DNA of 51,974 nucleotides from Methanomassiliicoccaceae archaeon (GCA_016284295.1 JAEEOP010000003.1:1-51974); one strand, 5' to 3'. Counted from the stretch's first letter, positions 16,692 to 26,458 are shown. The notes: generated by a model not told the origin, from the sequence alone. Program-made: numbers and translations.

Positions 16692-18214
16692 TCCGTGTCC
16701 TGGAGAGGATGCTAGACGGCATGGTCCGCAAGAACCCGGACCTCCTGAGATCCGTCCTCTCCGAGGACATGGTCCTGGTCCATATGACCGGAACCAGACA
16801 GACCCGCGAGCAGTTCCTGGCGCAGCTGATGGACGGCACCCTCAACTACCGCTCCGCCAGGATCGTGGACGCGCCTGTCACCATCGATGGGGACAGAGCC
16901 GAGGTCAGACTCCTGACCGAGACTGTCGCTGCCGTGTACGGCGGGGGATACCGCAGATGGGACCTCGCACTCGACACAGAGCTCCGCAACGTGGGCGGCG
17001 AATGGGTCGTGACGAGGTCCGAGGCAGGGACGTTCCGATCCCTGCGAGAACCACATATCATCAAAAGAGGCGAAACAGTGATGCAGAACACACATTTCCC
17101 AGAGGTCAATGGCTATTTCGGCTTCGGCCTGATGCGCCTGCCCCAGAAGGACGGCGATACCGACATGGAGACGCTGGACTCCATGGTCGATGCGTTCATC
17201 GGCGCAGGGTTCAACTATTTCGACACCGCACGCCCGTACCACAACGGCAGGTCGGAGACGTCCTTCCGCGATAGCGTCACCAGGAGGTACGACAGGAAGG
17301 ACTTCCTCATAGCGGACAAGCTGACGGAACCGTACTTCAACAAGCAGGAGGACATAGTCCCGTTCTTCGAATCCCAGCTGGAGGCATGCGGCGTGGAGTA
17401 CTTCGACTTCTACCTGATGCACGCGCAGGACAAGAACAACTACAAGAAGTTCCAAAGGTGCAAGGCGTACGAGACTGCCTGCGAGCTCAAGAAGCAGGGG
17501 AGGATCAGGCATTTCGGGATCTCGTTCCACGACAATGCGGATATGCTGGACACGATCCTCACCGAGCATCCCGAGGTGGAGTTCGTACAGATACAATTGA
17601 ACTATGTGGATTACGAGGACCCCTCCGTCGAGGGCAGGAAGGTCTACGAGACCTGTGCGAAGCACGGGAAGCCGGCGATCGTCATGGAACCCGTCAAGGG
17701 CGGCAGCCTGGTGAACCTCCCCGAGGAGGCGGACAAAGTCCTCCGCTCCCTGAACGGCGGGAGCAACGCGAGCTACGCCCTCCGCTTCGCGGGCAGCTTC
17801 CCGATGGTCTCGGTAGTGCTCTCGGGCATGAGCGACATGGCGCAGATGGAGGACAACATATCCTCCATGAGGGACTTCAACCCCCTGTCCGACAGGGAGA
17901 GGGAGGCTGTGGACAAGGTCTGCAGCATCTTCAGGAGCATGGACCTCATCCCCTGCACGAGATGCAGGTACTGCATCGAGGAGAACGACTGCCCGAAGGG
18001 GATTCTCATCCCCGAGGTGTTCGGGGCGATGAACTCGTACTCGGCCTTCCACAACTGGAACAGCCAGTTCTACTACAACAGCATCATCACTGGATCCGGC
18101 CACGGCAGGGCATCCGACTGCATCGGATGCGGCAAGTGCGAGAAGGTGTGCCCCCAGCACCTGAGGATAAGAGATCTGCTGAAGGACGTCGCCAGGACGT
18201 TCGGGAACCGATGA
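16688..18214 (+). CDS. NTF2-like domain fused in frame to a 4Fe-4S aldo/keto reductase
   Basis: From GTG 16688 one frame encodes an NTF2/SnoaL-like domain (about residues 1-120: LERMLDGMVRKNPDLLRSVL, VHMTGTRQTREQF, GEWVVTRSEAGTF) and then, without a stop, an aldo/keto reductase. The reductase has the usual Asp/Tyr (FDTARPYHNGRSE), Lys (IADKLTEP) and His (FYLMHAQD) motifs. It ends with two Cys clusters, CTRCRYCIEENDCPKG and CIGCGKCEKVCP, typical of the iron-sulfur AKR subgroup. A second start at ATG 17081 has AGAGG upstream and would give a normal 377-residue AKR, so two products are possible. The gene is coupled to flavodoxin, which may supply electrons. Confidence 0.8.
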   Translation: MIRVLERMLDGMVRKNPDLLRSVLSEDMVLVHMTGTRQTREQFLAQLMDGTLNYRSARIVDAPVTIDGDRAEVRLLTETVAAVYGGGYRRWDLALDTELRNVGGEWVVTRSEAGTFRSLREPHIIKRGETVMQNTHFPEVNGYFGFGLMRLPQKDGDTDMETLDSMVDAFIGAGFNYFDTARPYHNGRSETSFRDSVTRRYDRKDFLIADKLTEPYFNKQEDIVPFFESQLEACGVEYFDFYLMHAQDKNNYKKFQRCKAYETACELKKQGRIRHFGISFHDNADMLDTILTEHPEVEFVQIQLNYVDYEDPSVEGRKVYETCAKHGKPAIVMEPVKGGSLVNLPEEADKVLRSLNGGSNASYALRFAGSFPMVSVVLSGMSDMAQMEDNISSMRDFNPLSDREREAVDKVCSIFRSMDLIPCTRCRYCIEENDCPKGILIPEVFGAMNSYSAFHNWNSQFYYNSIITGSGHGRASDCIGCGKCEKVCPQHLRIRDLLKDVARTFGNR

Positions 18215-18239
18215 CGTCATACCGACATGATGAATTCGA

Positions 18240-19379
18240 TCATGGTCCGACCGTATGGATCACGTTGACGCACCGGTTGGAACTGTACTTGTGCCAAAAC
18301 AGGTAGAAGTTCCCTCCGGCCGCCACCAGGGACCCGATGAGGAACCCGTACGGGCTCTCCATGAACCCGAACACTATCGCCGCACCGGCGGCGATGAGCA
18401 GCATGGACAGAGCGAACTCCTTCCAGGTCGGCTTGAACTCCGGGCTGTTCAGGAGCGACGTCGAGTGCAACGACAGGTAGAACACCAGGATGGACACTAT
18501 CATGAGGCCGGCCGTGAACAGGTGGTTGGCCTCATCGCTCTCGAAGTAAAGCAGCGCCACGGTGACCATGTTGATGGCGATGATGATGAAGTAATGGCTC
18601 ACGGTGATCGCGGAGACCTTCTTGATCTGATGGTGGTTGCAGATGTAATGCACCTGCGCCACATACGATCCGAACATGAATATCAGGATCATGAACACCA
18701 TCGGCGATGCTATCGACAGCTTGGACACCTCGAAGAATCCCGTGATGCCGACGATCCCCTCCCCGAAGGTTATGATCGTCAGGAGCTCCAGCCTCTCCAT
18801 CAGGTGCGGGAGGCTGATGATCTTCAGGTCGTAATCGCCATGCTTGATCAGCGGCATCATCATGCCGAGCACCACCGCGGCGATGTTCACGAACAAGGAC
18901 TCCTCCTTGTACCCCGCCAGGCTGATGCACAGGGAGACCGCATATATCCCCAGGATGACAAGAATGATACCCAAGGAATGGCGGGCGGCCGCGGTGTCCT
19001 GCTTCTCCACATAGAGCTGTATCGCGTACAGCGCCCCGACGCAGGATATCATGATCATCATCGATATGATGAAGGCAGTACCGCCTTCCACGTGACCGAC
19101 AGTAAGGGTGGTGGACATCAGGACCGCCGCTGCCATGTTGATCACCAGGAAGACATACTCGTACCAGCGCCATGTGGCGTAGCGGTTGACGTACGTGGTC
19201 ATGTACAGCCATGCCTGGATGATGACCATGGACGAGATGATGTACAGGAGGAACATGTCGACGGTGAGGATCCCTCCCTCGGGCTCCTCGACCATGAGCG
19301 TCATCCTGGATATCGCGAACACATAGATTAGATCGTAGAACAGCTCTATGAGCTCGACTTTCTTCTCCTTAACGGCCAT
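18240..19379 (-). CDS. Low-temperature-requirement A (LtrA) family membrane protein
   Basis: The 379-residue protein starts MAVKEKKVELIELFYDLIYVFA, and the family hallmark VELFYDLIYVFAI sits at its N-terminus. About ten transmembrane helices follow, with HLMERLELLTIITFGEGIVG near residue 190, the second LtrA signature. The biochemical function of LtrA proteins is unknown. The frame is open far upstream of 19379, but the sequence before ATG 19379 does not look like protein and overlaps the divergent gene. It is convergent with the aldo/keto reductase, 25 bp apart. Confidence 0.85.
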   Translation of the reverse strand: MAVKEKKVELIELFYDLIYVFAISRMTLMVEEPEGGILTVDMFLLYIISSMVIIQAWLYMTTYVNRYATWRWYEYVFLVINMAAAVLMSTTLTVGHVEGGTAFIISMMIMISCVGALYAIQLYVEKQDTAAARHSLGIILVILGIYAVSLCISLAGYKEESLFVNIAAVVLGMMMPLIKHGDYDLKIISLPHLMERLELLTIITFGEGIVGITGFFEVSKLSIASPMVFMILIFMFGSYVAQVHYICNHHQIKKVSAITVSHYFIIIAINMVTVALLYFESDEANHLFTAGLMIVSILVFYLSLHSTSLLNSPEFKPTWKEFALSMLLIAAGAAIVFGFMESPYGFLIGSLVAAGGNFYLFWHKYSSNRCVNVIHTVGP

Positions 19380-19475
19380 TTGACACCCGCTCCCGCACCA
19401 TCGGCATCCTTCCCGACAGGACAGGGGCGAAAGAATAAAATCGCTATAAATAAACGACCCGCAAGTCAGGTTAAC

Positions 19476-20102
19476 ATGGTAAAGAGAATCGTAGCGATCA
19501 ACGCAAGCCCCCGCAAGGGATGGAACACGGACATGCTCGTGGAAGAGGCCGCCAAGGGGGCCGCTTCCAAGGGAGCGGAGATAGAGAAGGTGGACCTCTA
19601 CCACCTGGACAGGTTCGCCGGATGCGTCTCGTGCTTCGGCTGCAAGAGGGAGGGGCACAAGGGAGAATGCATCTACAAGGACAGCCTGAAACCCGTATTG
19701 GATGCTGTGAAGGACTCCGACGGGCTCATCGTCGGCGCACCGAACTACTTCGGCGACCTCTGCGCGGAGTTCAAGCTGTTCTACGAGAGGCTTGTATTCC
19801 CTTACCTCACGTACAGGACCGATGTGAGATGCTGCAACGACCACCCGATCCCCGTGCTGCTGATCATGACCAGCAACGCCCCGGAAGGGATGTACGACAG
19901 CATGCTGTCCAACTACAGGTCCGTCCTGAGCAGCTTCATCGGGCCGACCAAGGTCTTCGTCAGCGGAGAGACCATGCAGGTCAACGACTACAGCAAGTTC
20001 GATTGGAACATGTTCGACGGAGACCAGAGGAAGGAGAGGAGGGAGAAGGTCTTCCCCTCGGAGATGAAAGCGGTACACGACCTGGCCGCGGACATGTTCT
20101 GA
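19476..20102 (+). CDS. Iron-sulfur flavoprotein / NADPH-dependent FMN reductase family
   Basis: The 208-residue flavodoxin-like protein begins MVKRIVAINASPRKGWNTDM, an FMN phosphate-binding loop. A cysteine cluster follows, CVSCFGCKREGHKGEC (C-x2-C-x2-C-x8-C, residues about 48-63). This resembles the compact cluster of methanogen iron-sulfur flavoproteins, though the last spacing is one residue longer than usual. GAPNYFGDLCAEFKLFYERL is the second flavin loop. These proteins move electrons or reduce oxygen species in anaerobes. ATG 19476 is chosen over an upstream start at 19380 because the FMN loop begins here. Confidence 0.82.
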   Translation: MVKRIVAINASPRKGWNTDMLVEEAAKGAASKGAEIEKVDLYHLDRFAGCVSCFGCKREGHKGECIYKDSLKPVLDAVKDSDGLIVGAPNYFGDLCAEFKLFYERLVFPYLTYRTDVRCCNDHPIPVLLIMTSNAPEGMYDSMLSNYRSVLSSFIGPTKVFVSGETMQVNDYSKFDWNMFDGDQRKERREKVFPSEMKAVHDLAADMF

Positions 20103-20123
20103 TATTCAGTTGATAGAGGTGAG

Positions 20124-20678
20124 ATGATGGAATGCGAGGAGAAAAGGGTCGACACGCGTGTGCTCGACCAGGACGAGATGGCCCTGATGGTGAGGAACTC
20201 ACAGCTCATATTCAGGATCAACCACACGATGCCCTTCACGGATGAGTACAACTCGTTGGTGAAGGAGCTCTTCGGCGACAGGATCGGGGAGGGGTCGGTC
20301 ATCACCGCGCCCTTCAACCTGGTGGCCTCGGAGCACATGAGGATCGGGAAGAACGTCTACATCGGAGGCAACCTCCTGGGCATGTGCCGCGGCGGGATCG
20401 ATATCGAGGATGATGTTATGATAGCCGCCAACGTCTCGCTGATATCGAACAACCACGACCTGTACGACAGGGCCGTCCTCCTGTGCAAACCTGTGAAGGT
20501 CTGCAAGGGAGCATGGATCGGCGCCGGAGCGTACGTCATGCCCGGGATCAGGATCGGGAAGTATGCTGTCGTCGGTGCGGGATCCGTGGTCACCAAGGAT
20601 GTCGGGGATTACCAGGTCGTCGTCGGGAATCCGGCCAGGCCCATCAAGGAACTGGACAGGTCCAGGTTCGACGAGTGA
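20124..20678 (+). CDS. Hexapeptide-repeat O-acetyltransferase (maltose/galactoside type)
   Basis: The 184-residue left-handed beta-helix protein has hexapeptide turns [28 protein letters not shown], then the catalytic His in SNNHD (about residue 112). [20 protein letters not shown] and [11 protein letters not shown] follow at the C-terminus. Such enzymes transfer acetyl from acetyl-CoA to a sugar hydroxyl as trimers. GAGGTGAG precedes ATG 20124 (a second ATG follows directly). It starts 21 bp after the flavoprotein gene and is probably co-transcribed with it. Confidence 0.85.
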   Translation: MMECEEKRVDTRVLDQDEMALMVRNSQLIFRINHTMPFTDEYNSLVKELFGDRIGEGSVITAPFNLVASEHMRIGKNVYIGGNLLGMCRGGIDIEDDVMIAANVSLISNNHDLYDRAVLLCKPVKVCKGAWIGAGAYVMPGIRIGKYAVVGAGSVVTKDVGDYQVVVGNPARPIKELDRSRFDE

Positions 20679-20693
20679 TATCTTTTACAAACC

Positions 20694-21656
20694 TCAACGG
20701 ATAAGGGGGACCATTAGGTCTGGACGGTCCGTGACGATGCCGTCCACCCCCATCCCTATCAGTTTCTCGGCGTATCCGGTGTCATCCACCGTCCACACCA
20801 GGATCTTCTTGTCCATAGCGTGTATCGCCTTGACCAAGTCCGGATCCATGATGCAGGACAGGTAATGGCAGATCACGTAATCGGGGTCGAAGTCAAGTCC
20901 GGCCACGTATCCGGGGATGTCCGCCTGCTCCATCACATGCCCCTTCATGTCCCCGAACACATCTCCCGGGAACATCGATCCGAGCATCAGGCCCATGTTG
21001 AGGAGGACCGCCTTCGGATCTGCCCCCTCCACACCCAGGAGCTCCTCGATGAACGAGGTGTCCTCCAGCGGCACCACATCGTCCTCGGTCAGTCTGTCCA
21101 GGGGCACGTCGGCTGGGTAGCACTCCGCGAAGATGTCCATTATCTCCCCGATATCATCGAAAGTCGGCGTAAGTATCGCTCCTGTCAGGCAATTCGCACC
21201 CCTGTCGCAGAAATCAGACATCAGGATGTGGTCGAACGAGGATGCCAGGACCCTGTCCCCCAGTCCGGACGACTCCACGGAGGCCGCCACGCTCTCCAGG
21301 TACTCGCTGCGCCTGACGCCGGGGGTCTTCAGCTCCATGTCGACCATGCCCCTGCCGCCTATCACGGAAAGGGATTCTTCCAATGTGGGGATCCTCGTAC
21401 CCTTGAATACATCGCCCTTCCAGGATCCGAAATCGTAGCCCCTCAGCTCGTCCAGTGTCATCTCCTGAATGGCCCCCTTACCGTCGCTGTGGGCGTCGAT
21501 GGTGTAGCTATGGGAGATCACCGGGACGCAGTCCATGGTCATCTGCACATCCTCCTCGAAACCGTCAGCTCCGGAATCCAATGCCATCCTGAAAGACGGC
21601 AGCGTGTTCTCCGGCGCCTTCTCAGACATACCTTTGTGGGCTAGTATGAAAGTCAC
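20694..21656 (-). CDS. Glycerophosphodiester phosphodiesterase family protein
   Basis: The 320-residue protein has the GDPD motif at its N-terminus: FILAHKGMSEKAPENTLPSF, then GADGFEEDVQMTMDCVPVIS. The metal-binding Glu residues and catalytic His are present, although the common HRG is HKG and the later HD is HS. MVDMELKT and the C-terminal VWTVDDTGYAEKLIGMGVDG / VTDRPD are also typical. GTG 21656 is chosen because it begins just before the first strand. Hydrolysis of glycerophosphodiesters, possibly from membrane lipids or host phospholipid, is the family role. Confidence 0.87.
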   Translation of the reverse strand: MTFILAHKGMSEKAPENTLPSFRMALDSGADGFEEDVQMTMDCVPVISHSYTIDAHSDGKGAIQEMTLDELRGYDFGSWKGDVFKGTRIPTLEESLSVIGGRGMVDMELKTPGVRRSEYLESVAASVESSGLGDRVLASSFDHILMSDFCDRGANCLTGAILTPTFDDIGEIMDIFAECYPADVPLDRLTEDDVVPLEDTSFIEELLGVEGADPKAVLLNMGLMLGSMFPGDVFGDMKGHVMEQADIPGYVAGLDFDPDYVICHYLSCIMDPDLVKAIHAMDKKILVWTVDDTGYAEKLIGMGVDGIVTDRPDLMVPLIR

Positions 21657-21677
21657 GGAGGCACCGTGACTCACGAC

Positions 21678-21685
21678 GTATAAAA
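21678..21685 (-). promoter_or_regulatory. TATA box of the GDPD gene
   Basis: TTTTATAC on the minus strand is centred about 25 nt upstream of the GTG start at 21656, which predicts an almost leaderless transcript. Confidence 0.45.
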
Positions 21686-21792
21686 CTGCTACTGGCCGAT
21701 GTTCACATCTTCTGCGAACCGTCACGGATGGATTGAACAGAGTCTTAAACAGTAGTTAATGCTTTATTGACGGACCCGCATCGGTTCACGAG

Positions 21793-22968
21793 ATGTATCA
21801 GCTGACCCTCGACATATACCAGAGCGCCGGCCTCGGCGCAGCCGTTCTAGCCTTAGGGATACTGATACTGAAGCAATCTCCGCTGATGAAGAGGTTCTGC
21901 GTCCCCTCGGCCGTGGTCGGAGGACTCATATTCTCCATATTGGCGCTGGTTCTCTACAAGATGGATGTCGTGGAGATAACCTTCGACGAGACGCTGAAGG
22001 ACGTCTGCATGAGGGTGTTCTTCTGCTCCATCGGTTTCATGGCATCCCTCTCGATGCTGAAGAAGGGCGGGAAGATACTGATAATACTGGCAGTCCTGCT
22101 GGCCGCCCTCGTGCTCTCGCAGAACTTCCTCGGAATAGCGGTGATGACCGCATTCGGATTGGACCCACTGTACGGGCTGGCCGTAGGATCGATATCCCTG
22201 TCCGGAGGCCACGGCACCGCCGCCGCATACGGGGAGGTCCTGGTGGACCACGGTCTGATCGGAGGGGATGTGGTCGCCGTAGCTGCCGCCACCTTCGGAC
22301 TGGCCATCGCCAGCCTGCTGGGGGCGCCCATGGCGAAGAGGCTCGTCGACAGGTACAAGCTGGAGCCGTCCGGAGAGGTGATCGAGGAGACGAAGAAGGA
22401 GGAGAAGAGCATCCTCAACGATTCGTTCCTGTGGGCGATGATCCTCATCGTGATCAGCCTCGGCGCGGGCACCCTGATCAACGACGCGTTCAAATCCGTG
22501 GGCATCGCGCTCCCGTCCTATCTGGGTGCGCTGGTAGTCGCCATCGTCATAAGGAACGTAGCAGACTGGAGGAAGCATGATATGCCCTACAGGGAGATCG
22601 ATGTGCTCGGATGGATCTGCCTCAGCCTGTTCCTGGCCATGGCCCTCATGTCGATGAAGTTGTGGCAGCTGGAGGGCCTCGCCCTGCCCATGATCGCGGC
22701 GCTGGTCATACAGACGCTCTTCCTCCTGTTCTTCACCGCTGTCGTGGTGTTCAGGATGACCGGGAAGACCTACGAATCCGCTGCGCTGTCATCGGGTTTC
22801 ATGGGATTCGGAATGGGTGCCACGCCCAACGCGGTCGCGAACGTCGAGGCGCTGATGTCCTGGTCCGGCCCCGCTCCGCTGGCATACTTCCTGGTCCCTC
22901 TGGCCGGAGGCGTGTTCCTCGACGTGATCAACGTGGCCATACTCACCGGGTTCTTCAACGTGCTCTGA
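21793..22968 (+). CDS. gltS: Sodium/glutamate symporter (GltS family)
   Basis: The 391-residue membrane protein begins MYQLTLDIYQSAGLGAAVLA and has ten or more hydrophobic helices in two halves. The half-repeat signatures are SLSGGHGTAAAYGEV (about residues 137-151) and SGFMGFGMGATPNAVANVEA (about 335-354), both characteristic of GltS re-entrant loops. It would import glutamate with Na+ across the cytoplasmic membrane. A hydrophilic central loop, EVIEETKKEEKSILND, separates the halves. It is divergent from the GDPD gene. Confidence 0.9.
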   Translation: MYQLTLDIYQSAGLGAAVLALGILILKQSPLMKRFCVPSAVVGGLIFSILALVLYKMDVVEITFDETLKDVCMRVFFCSIGFMASLSMLKKGGKILIILAVLLAALVLSQNFLGIAVMTAFGLDPLYGLAVGSISLSGGHGTAAAYGEVLVDHGLIGGDVVAVAAATFGLAIASLLGAPMAKRLVDRYKLEPSGEVIEETKKEEKSILNDSFLWAMILIVISLGAGTLINDAFKSVGIALPSYLGALVVAIVIRNVADWRKHDMPYREIDVLGWICLSLFLAMALMSMKLWQLEGLALPMIAALVIQTLFLLFFTAVVVFRMTGKTYESAALSSGFMGFGMGATPNAVANVEALMSWSGPAPLAYFLVPLAGGVFLDVINVAILTGFFNVL

Positions 22969-23037
22969 TGCGATGCATCGACGATCCCTAAGGGGATGGA
23001 CGCACGTTTATCTATGTCCTGGATTTAACAGCGCGAT

Positions 23038-23889
23038 ATGACGCACGGAGTTCTGGGGATTGTCGCATGCCCCATGGTGGACGATAACCTGGTCTACAGC
23101 CTGGCCAAGGATCCGGAGGAGAAGGACATAGTCATCGTGGAGAACAAGAACACCTCCTCGATAACCAGGAAGCTGGATTCCAAGAACATCAGATACAGGA
23201 TCGTGCCCTGGTCCGAGATAACGTCCTACCGCATGGAACTGGACCACAGCAGGTACACCCTGCTCATCCACATGACGGATCTCGGCCTCCATGCGAGACC
23301 GGAGGTCCTGAAGAGCACCGTCGAGGAGATCGTCACCGACATGCAGCCCTTCGTGGACGCGGTCGGACTGTACCTGGGCACCTGCGGGAACTTCGATTGG
23401 AACATCCCCAGATGGTGCGAGCAACGCGGCTTCAAACCGTCTGCCATGTTCTGCGATAAGAACGGCAACCTCTGCCACGACTGCGTCGGCATCAACATCG
23501 CAGGAGGCCCCAAGTACAAGGATCTCCAGATGAAGTACACAGGGCACCTGTACGTGTTCCCTGCCATGGCCACCAACTTCGACGAGTTCATGAACGCCGA
23601 CAGCGCGGACAGCGCCACCACGGAGGCGAGCCTGACCCCCGAGATGAGGGAGGCGCTGGGCATCGAGGAGGGACGCGACGGATACCTCAGGTGGCTCCTC
23701 GGCCTTGGAGGCTACGAGCACATCCTGAGGATCGACACCGGCATCGGCGACAGGGAGAACTTCGAGAAGGATCTTGAGAAGGTGGCCGAGAGGACTCACC
23801 TGAAGATCAAGGACGCCGATGAGGGCTGGGCCGATCTGGGTCCCACCGATGCCCTGTATGACCAGTGCAAGGGATTCCTGGTACAATGA
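23038..23889 (+). CDS. DUF1638 protein
   Basis: The 283-residue soluble protein has the DUF1638 layout: GVLGIVACPMVDDNLVYSLA at the start, the central LYLGTCGNFDWNIPRWCEQ, and a late HILRIDTGIGDRENFEKDLE. DUF1638 proteins are common in methanogens and often lie near corrinoid methyltransferase genes, but their reaction is unproven. Conserved cysteines and histidines (CPM, GTCGN, CHDC) suggest a metal or cofactor site. The stop overlaps the next gene's start by ATGA. Confidence 0.8.
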   Translation: MTHGVLGIVACPMVDDNLVYSLAKDPEEKDIVIVENKNTSSITRKLDSKNIRYRIVPWSEITSYRMELDHSRYTLLIHMTDLGLHARPEVLKSTVEEIVTDMQPFVDAVGLYLGTCGNFDWNIPRWCEQRGFKPSAMFCDKNGNLCHDCVGINIAGGPKYKDLQMKYTGHLYVFPAMATNFDEFMNADSADSATTEASLTPEMREALGIEEGRDGYLRWLLGLGGYEHILRIDTGIGDRENFEKDLEKVAERTHLKIKDADEGWADLGPTDALYDQCKGFLVQ

Positions 23890-26366
23890 GGGCGCCGGAC
23901 CACATAGAGGTCCGCGGGGCCCGCATCCACAATCTGAAGAGCGTGAATGTGGACATACCCCTGAACAAGGTGGTCGGCATAGCCGGCGTATCCGGATCCG
24001 GCAAATCGTCGCTGGCCCTTGGGACGCTCTATGCAGAGGGGTCCCGCCGCTATCTGGAATCTTTGTCGACTTACACCCGCAGAAGGATGACGCAGGCCGC
24101 CAAGGCGGACGTGGACGACATCCGCTACGTCCCTGCGGCCCTGGCGCTCCACCAGCGCCCGGGAGTCCCCGGGATCAGGAGCACGTTCGGAACCTCGACC
24201 GAATTGCTCAACAGCCTGAGGCTGATGTTCTCCAGGCTTTCCAACCACAGGTGCCCCAACGGGCACTATCTCGAGCCCAGCATCGACTTCGCCGCCATGA
24301 TAGACATCGCCTGCCCCATATGCGGGGCCAGGGTGGAGCCGCCCAGCGCCGAGGAGCTTGCATTCAACAGCACCGGCGCCTGCGAGAGGTGCGGAGGAAC
24401 GGGGGTCATCCACGAGGTGGACGAGACCACCCTGGTGCCCGACGAGTCCAAGACGATCGACGAGGGAGCGGTCCTTCCGTGGCAGACCCTGATGTGGTCG
24501 CTCATGAAGGACATCGCCCGCGACATGGGCGTACGCACCGACGTGCCGTTCAGGGAGCTGACCGAGAAGGAGCGCGAGATCGTGTTCCACGGGAAGCCCG
24601 AGAAGAGGCATCTGCTCTACTACAACGAGAAAAGCGGCAATGCCGGAGAGATGGATTTCACTTACTACAGCGCCGTCCACACGGTGGAGAACGCCCTCGC
24701 CAAGGTCACCGACGAGAAGGGCATGAAGAGGGTGGAGAGGTTCCTGAAGATGGGCACATGCCCGTGCTGCAACGGGACCAGGCTGAATGAGAGGGCCCGC
24801 GCGCCCCTGCTGAGAGGCATATCTCTGGACAAGGCATGCGAGATGACACTGTCCGAACTGGAGGAGTGGGTGAACGACGTCCCGGGATCCCTCCCCGAGG
24901 AGATGGTCCCGATGGCCGAGAGCATATGCGAGGCGTTCCACGACACGTCCAGGCGCCTGCTGGACCTCGGCCTAGGATACCTGACACTGGACCGCCCGGC
25001 ATCCACCCTGTCCACAGGCGAGAGACAGCGCACCCAGCTCGCAAGGTCCGTGAGGAACCGCACCACAGGTGTGCTCTATGTCCTCGACGAGCCGTCGATA
25101 GGATTGCATCCCTCCAACATCGAGGGACTGATCGGCGTCATGGACGACCTTGTCGCCGACGGGAACTCCATACTCCTCGTGGATCACGACACGCAGGTCC
25201 TGGCCCGCTCCGACTGGCTGGTCGAGATGGGCCCCGGAGCCGGCTCCGACGGAGGAACGGTCATCGCTGAAGGAACTGTGTCCGACTTGGTCTCCAACAG
25301 TGATTCCAAGATAGGGCCGTTCCTGAAGGAGGGCAATCCGGGCCTGCGCCCGAGAGTCTCCAAGGATAAACTGTTCGACCTTGGAACGATACATATGACG
25401 ACATCCCAGATCCATACAGTGAAGCCGCTGGACGTCAGGATCCCCAAGGGGAGGCTCACCGTGGTCACCGGGATGTCAGGGAGCGGCAAGACCACCATGG
25501 TTCTGGACAGCCTTGTGCCCGCGCTGGAATCGTCCATATCCGGTACCGAGATGCCTTCTCATGTCACATCCATTGAGGCCGAGGGGATCAATCACGTCAA
25601 GTTGATCGATGCCACACCGATAGGGATCAATGTCCGTTCCACCGTCGCCACCTACGCCAACGTCCACGACGAGCTCCGCAAGGTCTTCGCCAAGACGGAC
25701 AAGGCAAAGGAAGCGGGACTGAAGGCGGGAGACCTTTCGTACAACACGGGATCCATGAGATGCCCCACATGCGACGGAACCGGATCCGTCAGCCTAGACG
25801 TCCAGTTCCTGCCGGATGTGGACATACCCTGTCCAGACTGTGGCGGATCGCGCTACCGCCAGGAGGCCTTCAGGATCACCAGGACAGGCAAGGACGGCAC
25901 GGAGCTGTCCCTGCCGGGCATCATGGAGATGAGCGTCAAGGAAGCGACATCCGCCTGCGGGGACCTGAAGGTCGTCAGAAGCAGGCTGGAGACGCTGAAC
26001 GAGGTCGGCCTCGGATACCTGACATTGGCCGAAGCGACACCGGGCCTCTCCGGAGGGGAGGCGCAGCGCCTCAAGCTGGCCAGCGAGATGGGCCACGGGC
26101 AGGAGGACACCGTCTTCGTCTTCGACGAGCCCACGATAGGACTCCACCCGCTGGACGTGCAGGTGCTGATGGGCATCTTCCAGCATCTCGTCGAGAACGG
26201 GGCCACCGTGATAATCATCGAACATGATCTGGATATCATCAGGAGCGCGGACTACATCATCGACCTCGGGCCTCGCGGAGGGGACGAGGGCGGACGCATC
26301 ACCGTGAGCGGCACCGTGGAGGATGTGAAGGCATGCCAGGACAGCGTCACGGGAAAGTACCTGTGA
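23886..26366 (+). CDS. UvrA-like ABC ATPase (UvrA2-type paralogue)
   Basis: The 826-residue protein has two UvrA-type ABC modules. The first has Walker A GVSGSGKSS (residues 34-42), a zinc module (CPICGARVEPP ... CERCGGTG) and signature LSTGERQR. The second has Walker A GMSGSGKTT, a zinc finger (CPTCDGTGS ... CPDCGGSRYR), signature LSGGEAQR and VFDEPTIGLHP. It is over 100 residues shorter than housekeeping UvrA. The shortfall lies in the N-terminal module where UvrB docks, so it fits UvrA2-type paralogues linked to drug or DNA-damage tolerance. It is translationally coupled to the DUF1638 gene. Confidence 0.85.
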   Translation: MRAPDHIEVRGARIHNLKSVNVDIPLNKVVGIAGVSGSGKSSLALGTLYAEGSRRYLESLSTYTRRRMTQAAKADVDDIRYVPAALALHQRPGVPGIRSTFGTSTELLNSLRLMFSRLSNHRCPNGHYLEPSIDFAAMIDIACPICGARVEPPSAEELAFNSTGACERCGGTGVIHEVDETTLVPDESKTIDEGAVLPWQTLMWSLMKDIARDMGVRTDVPFRELTEKEREIVFHGKPEKRHLLYYNEKSGNAGEMDFTYYSAVHTVENALAKVTDEKGMKRVERFLKMGTCPCCNGTRLNERARAPLLRGISLDKACEMTLSELEEWVNDVPGSLPEEMVPMAESICEAFHDTSRRLLDLGLGYLTLDRPASTLSTGERQRTQLARSVRNRTTGVLYVLDEPSIGLHPSNIEGLIGVMDDLVADGNSILLVDHDTQVLARSDWLVEMGPGAGSDGGTVIAEGTVSDLVSNSDSKIGPFLKEGNPGLRPRVSKDKLFDLGTIHMTTSQIHTVKPLDVRIPKGRLTVVTGMSGSGKTTMVLDSLVPALESSISGTEMPSHVTSIEAEGINHVKLIDATPIGINVRSTVATYANVHDELRKVFAKTDKAKEAGLKAGDLSYNTGSMRCPTCDGTGSVSLDVQFLPDVDIPCPDCGGSRYRQEAFRITRTGKDGTELSLPGIMEMSVKEATSACGDLKVVRSRLETLNEVGLGYLTLAEATPGLSGGEAQRLKLASEMGHGQEDTVFVFDEPTIGLHPLDVQVLMGIFQHLVENGATVIIIEHDLDIIRSADYIIDLGPRGGDEGGRITVSGTVEDVKACQDSVTGKYL

Positions 26367-26458
26367 CACCCTGCGGCGCATCATCCAACACTTACATTCT
26401 TTGATGTCAGACTGAATAAGGGCCAGTTTCAAATAGTGAGATTATCGATACCTTACTC

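Noticed and set aside
16712-18220. Long minus-strand frame of 502 codons opposite the aldo/keto reductase
   Set aside because: It is the reverse shadow of a gene with clear catalytic and Fe-S motifs; its composition (Val/Leu/His/Arg-rich) has no recognisable domain.
19380-20078. Upstream extension of the LtrA frame by 233 codons
   Set aside because: It overlaps the iron-sulfur flavoprotein gene antisense, and the LtrA hallmark begins directly after ATG 19379.
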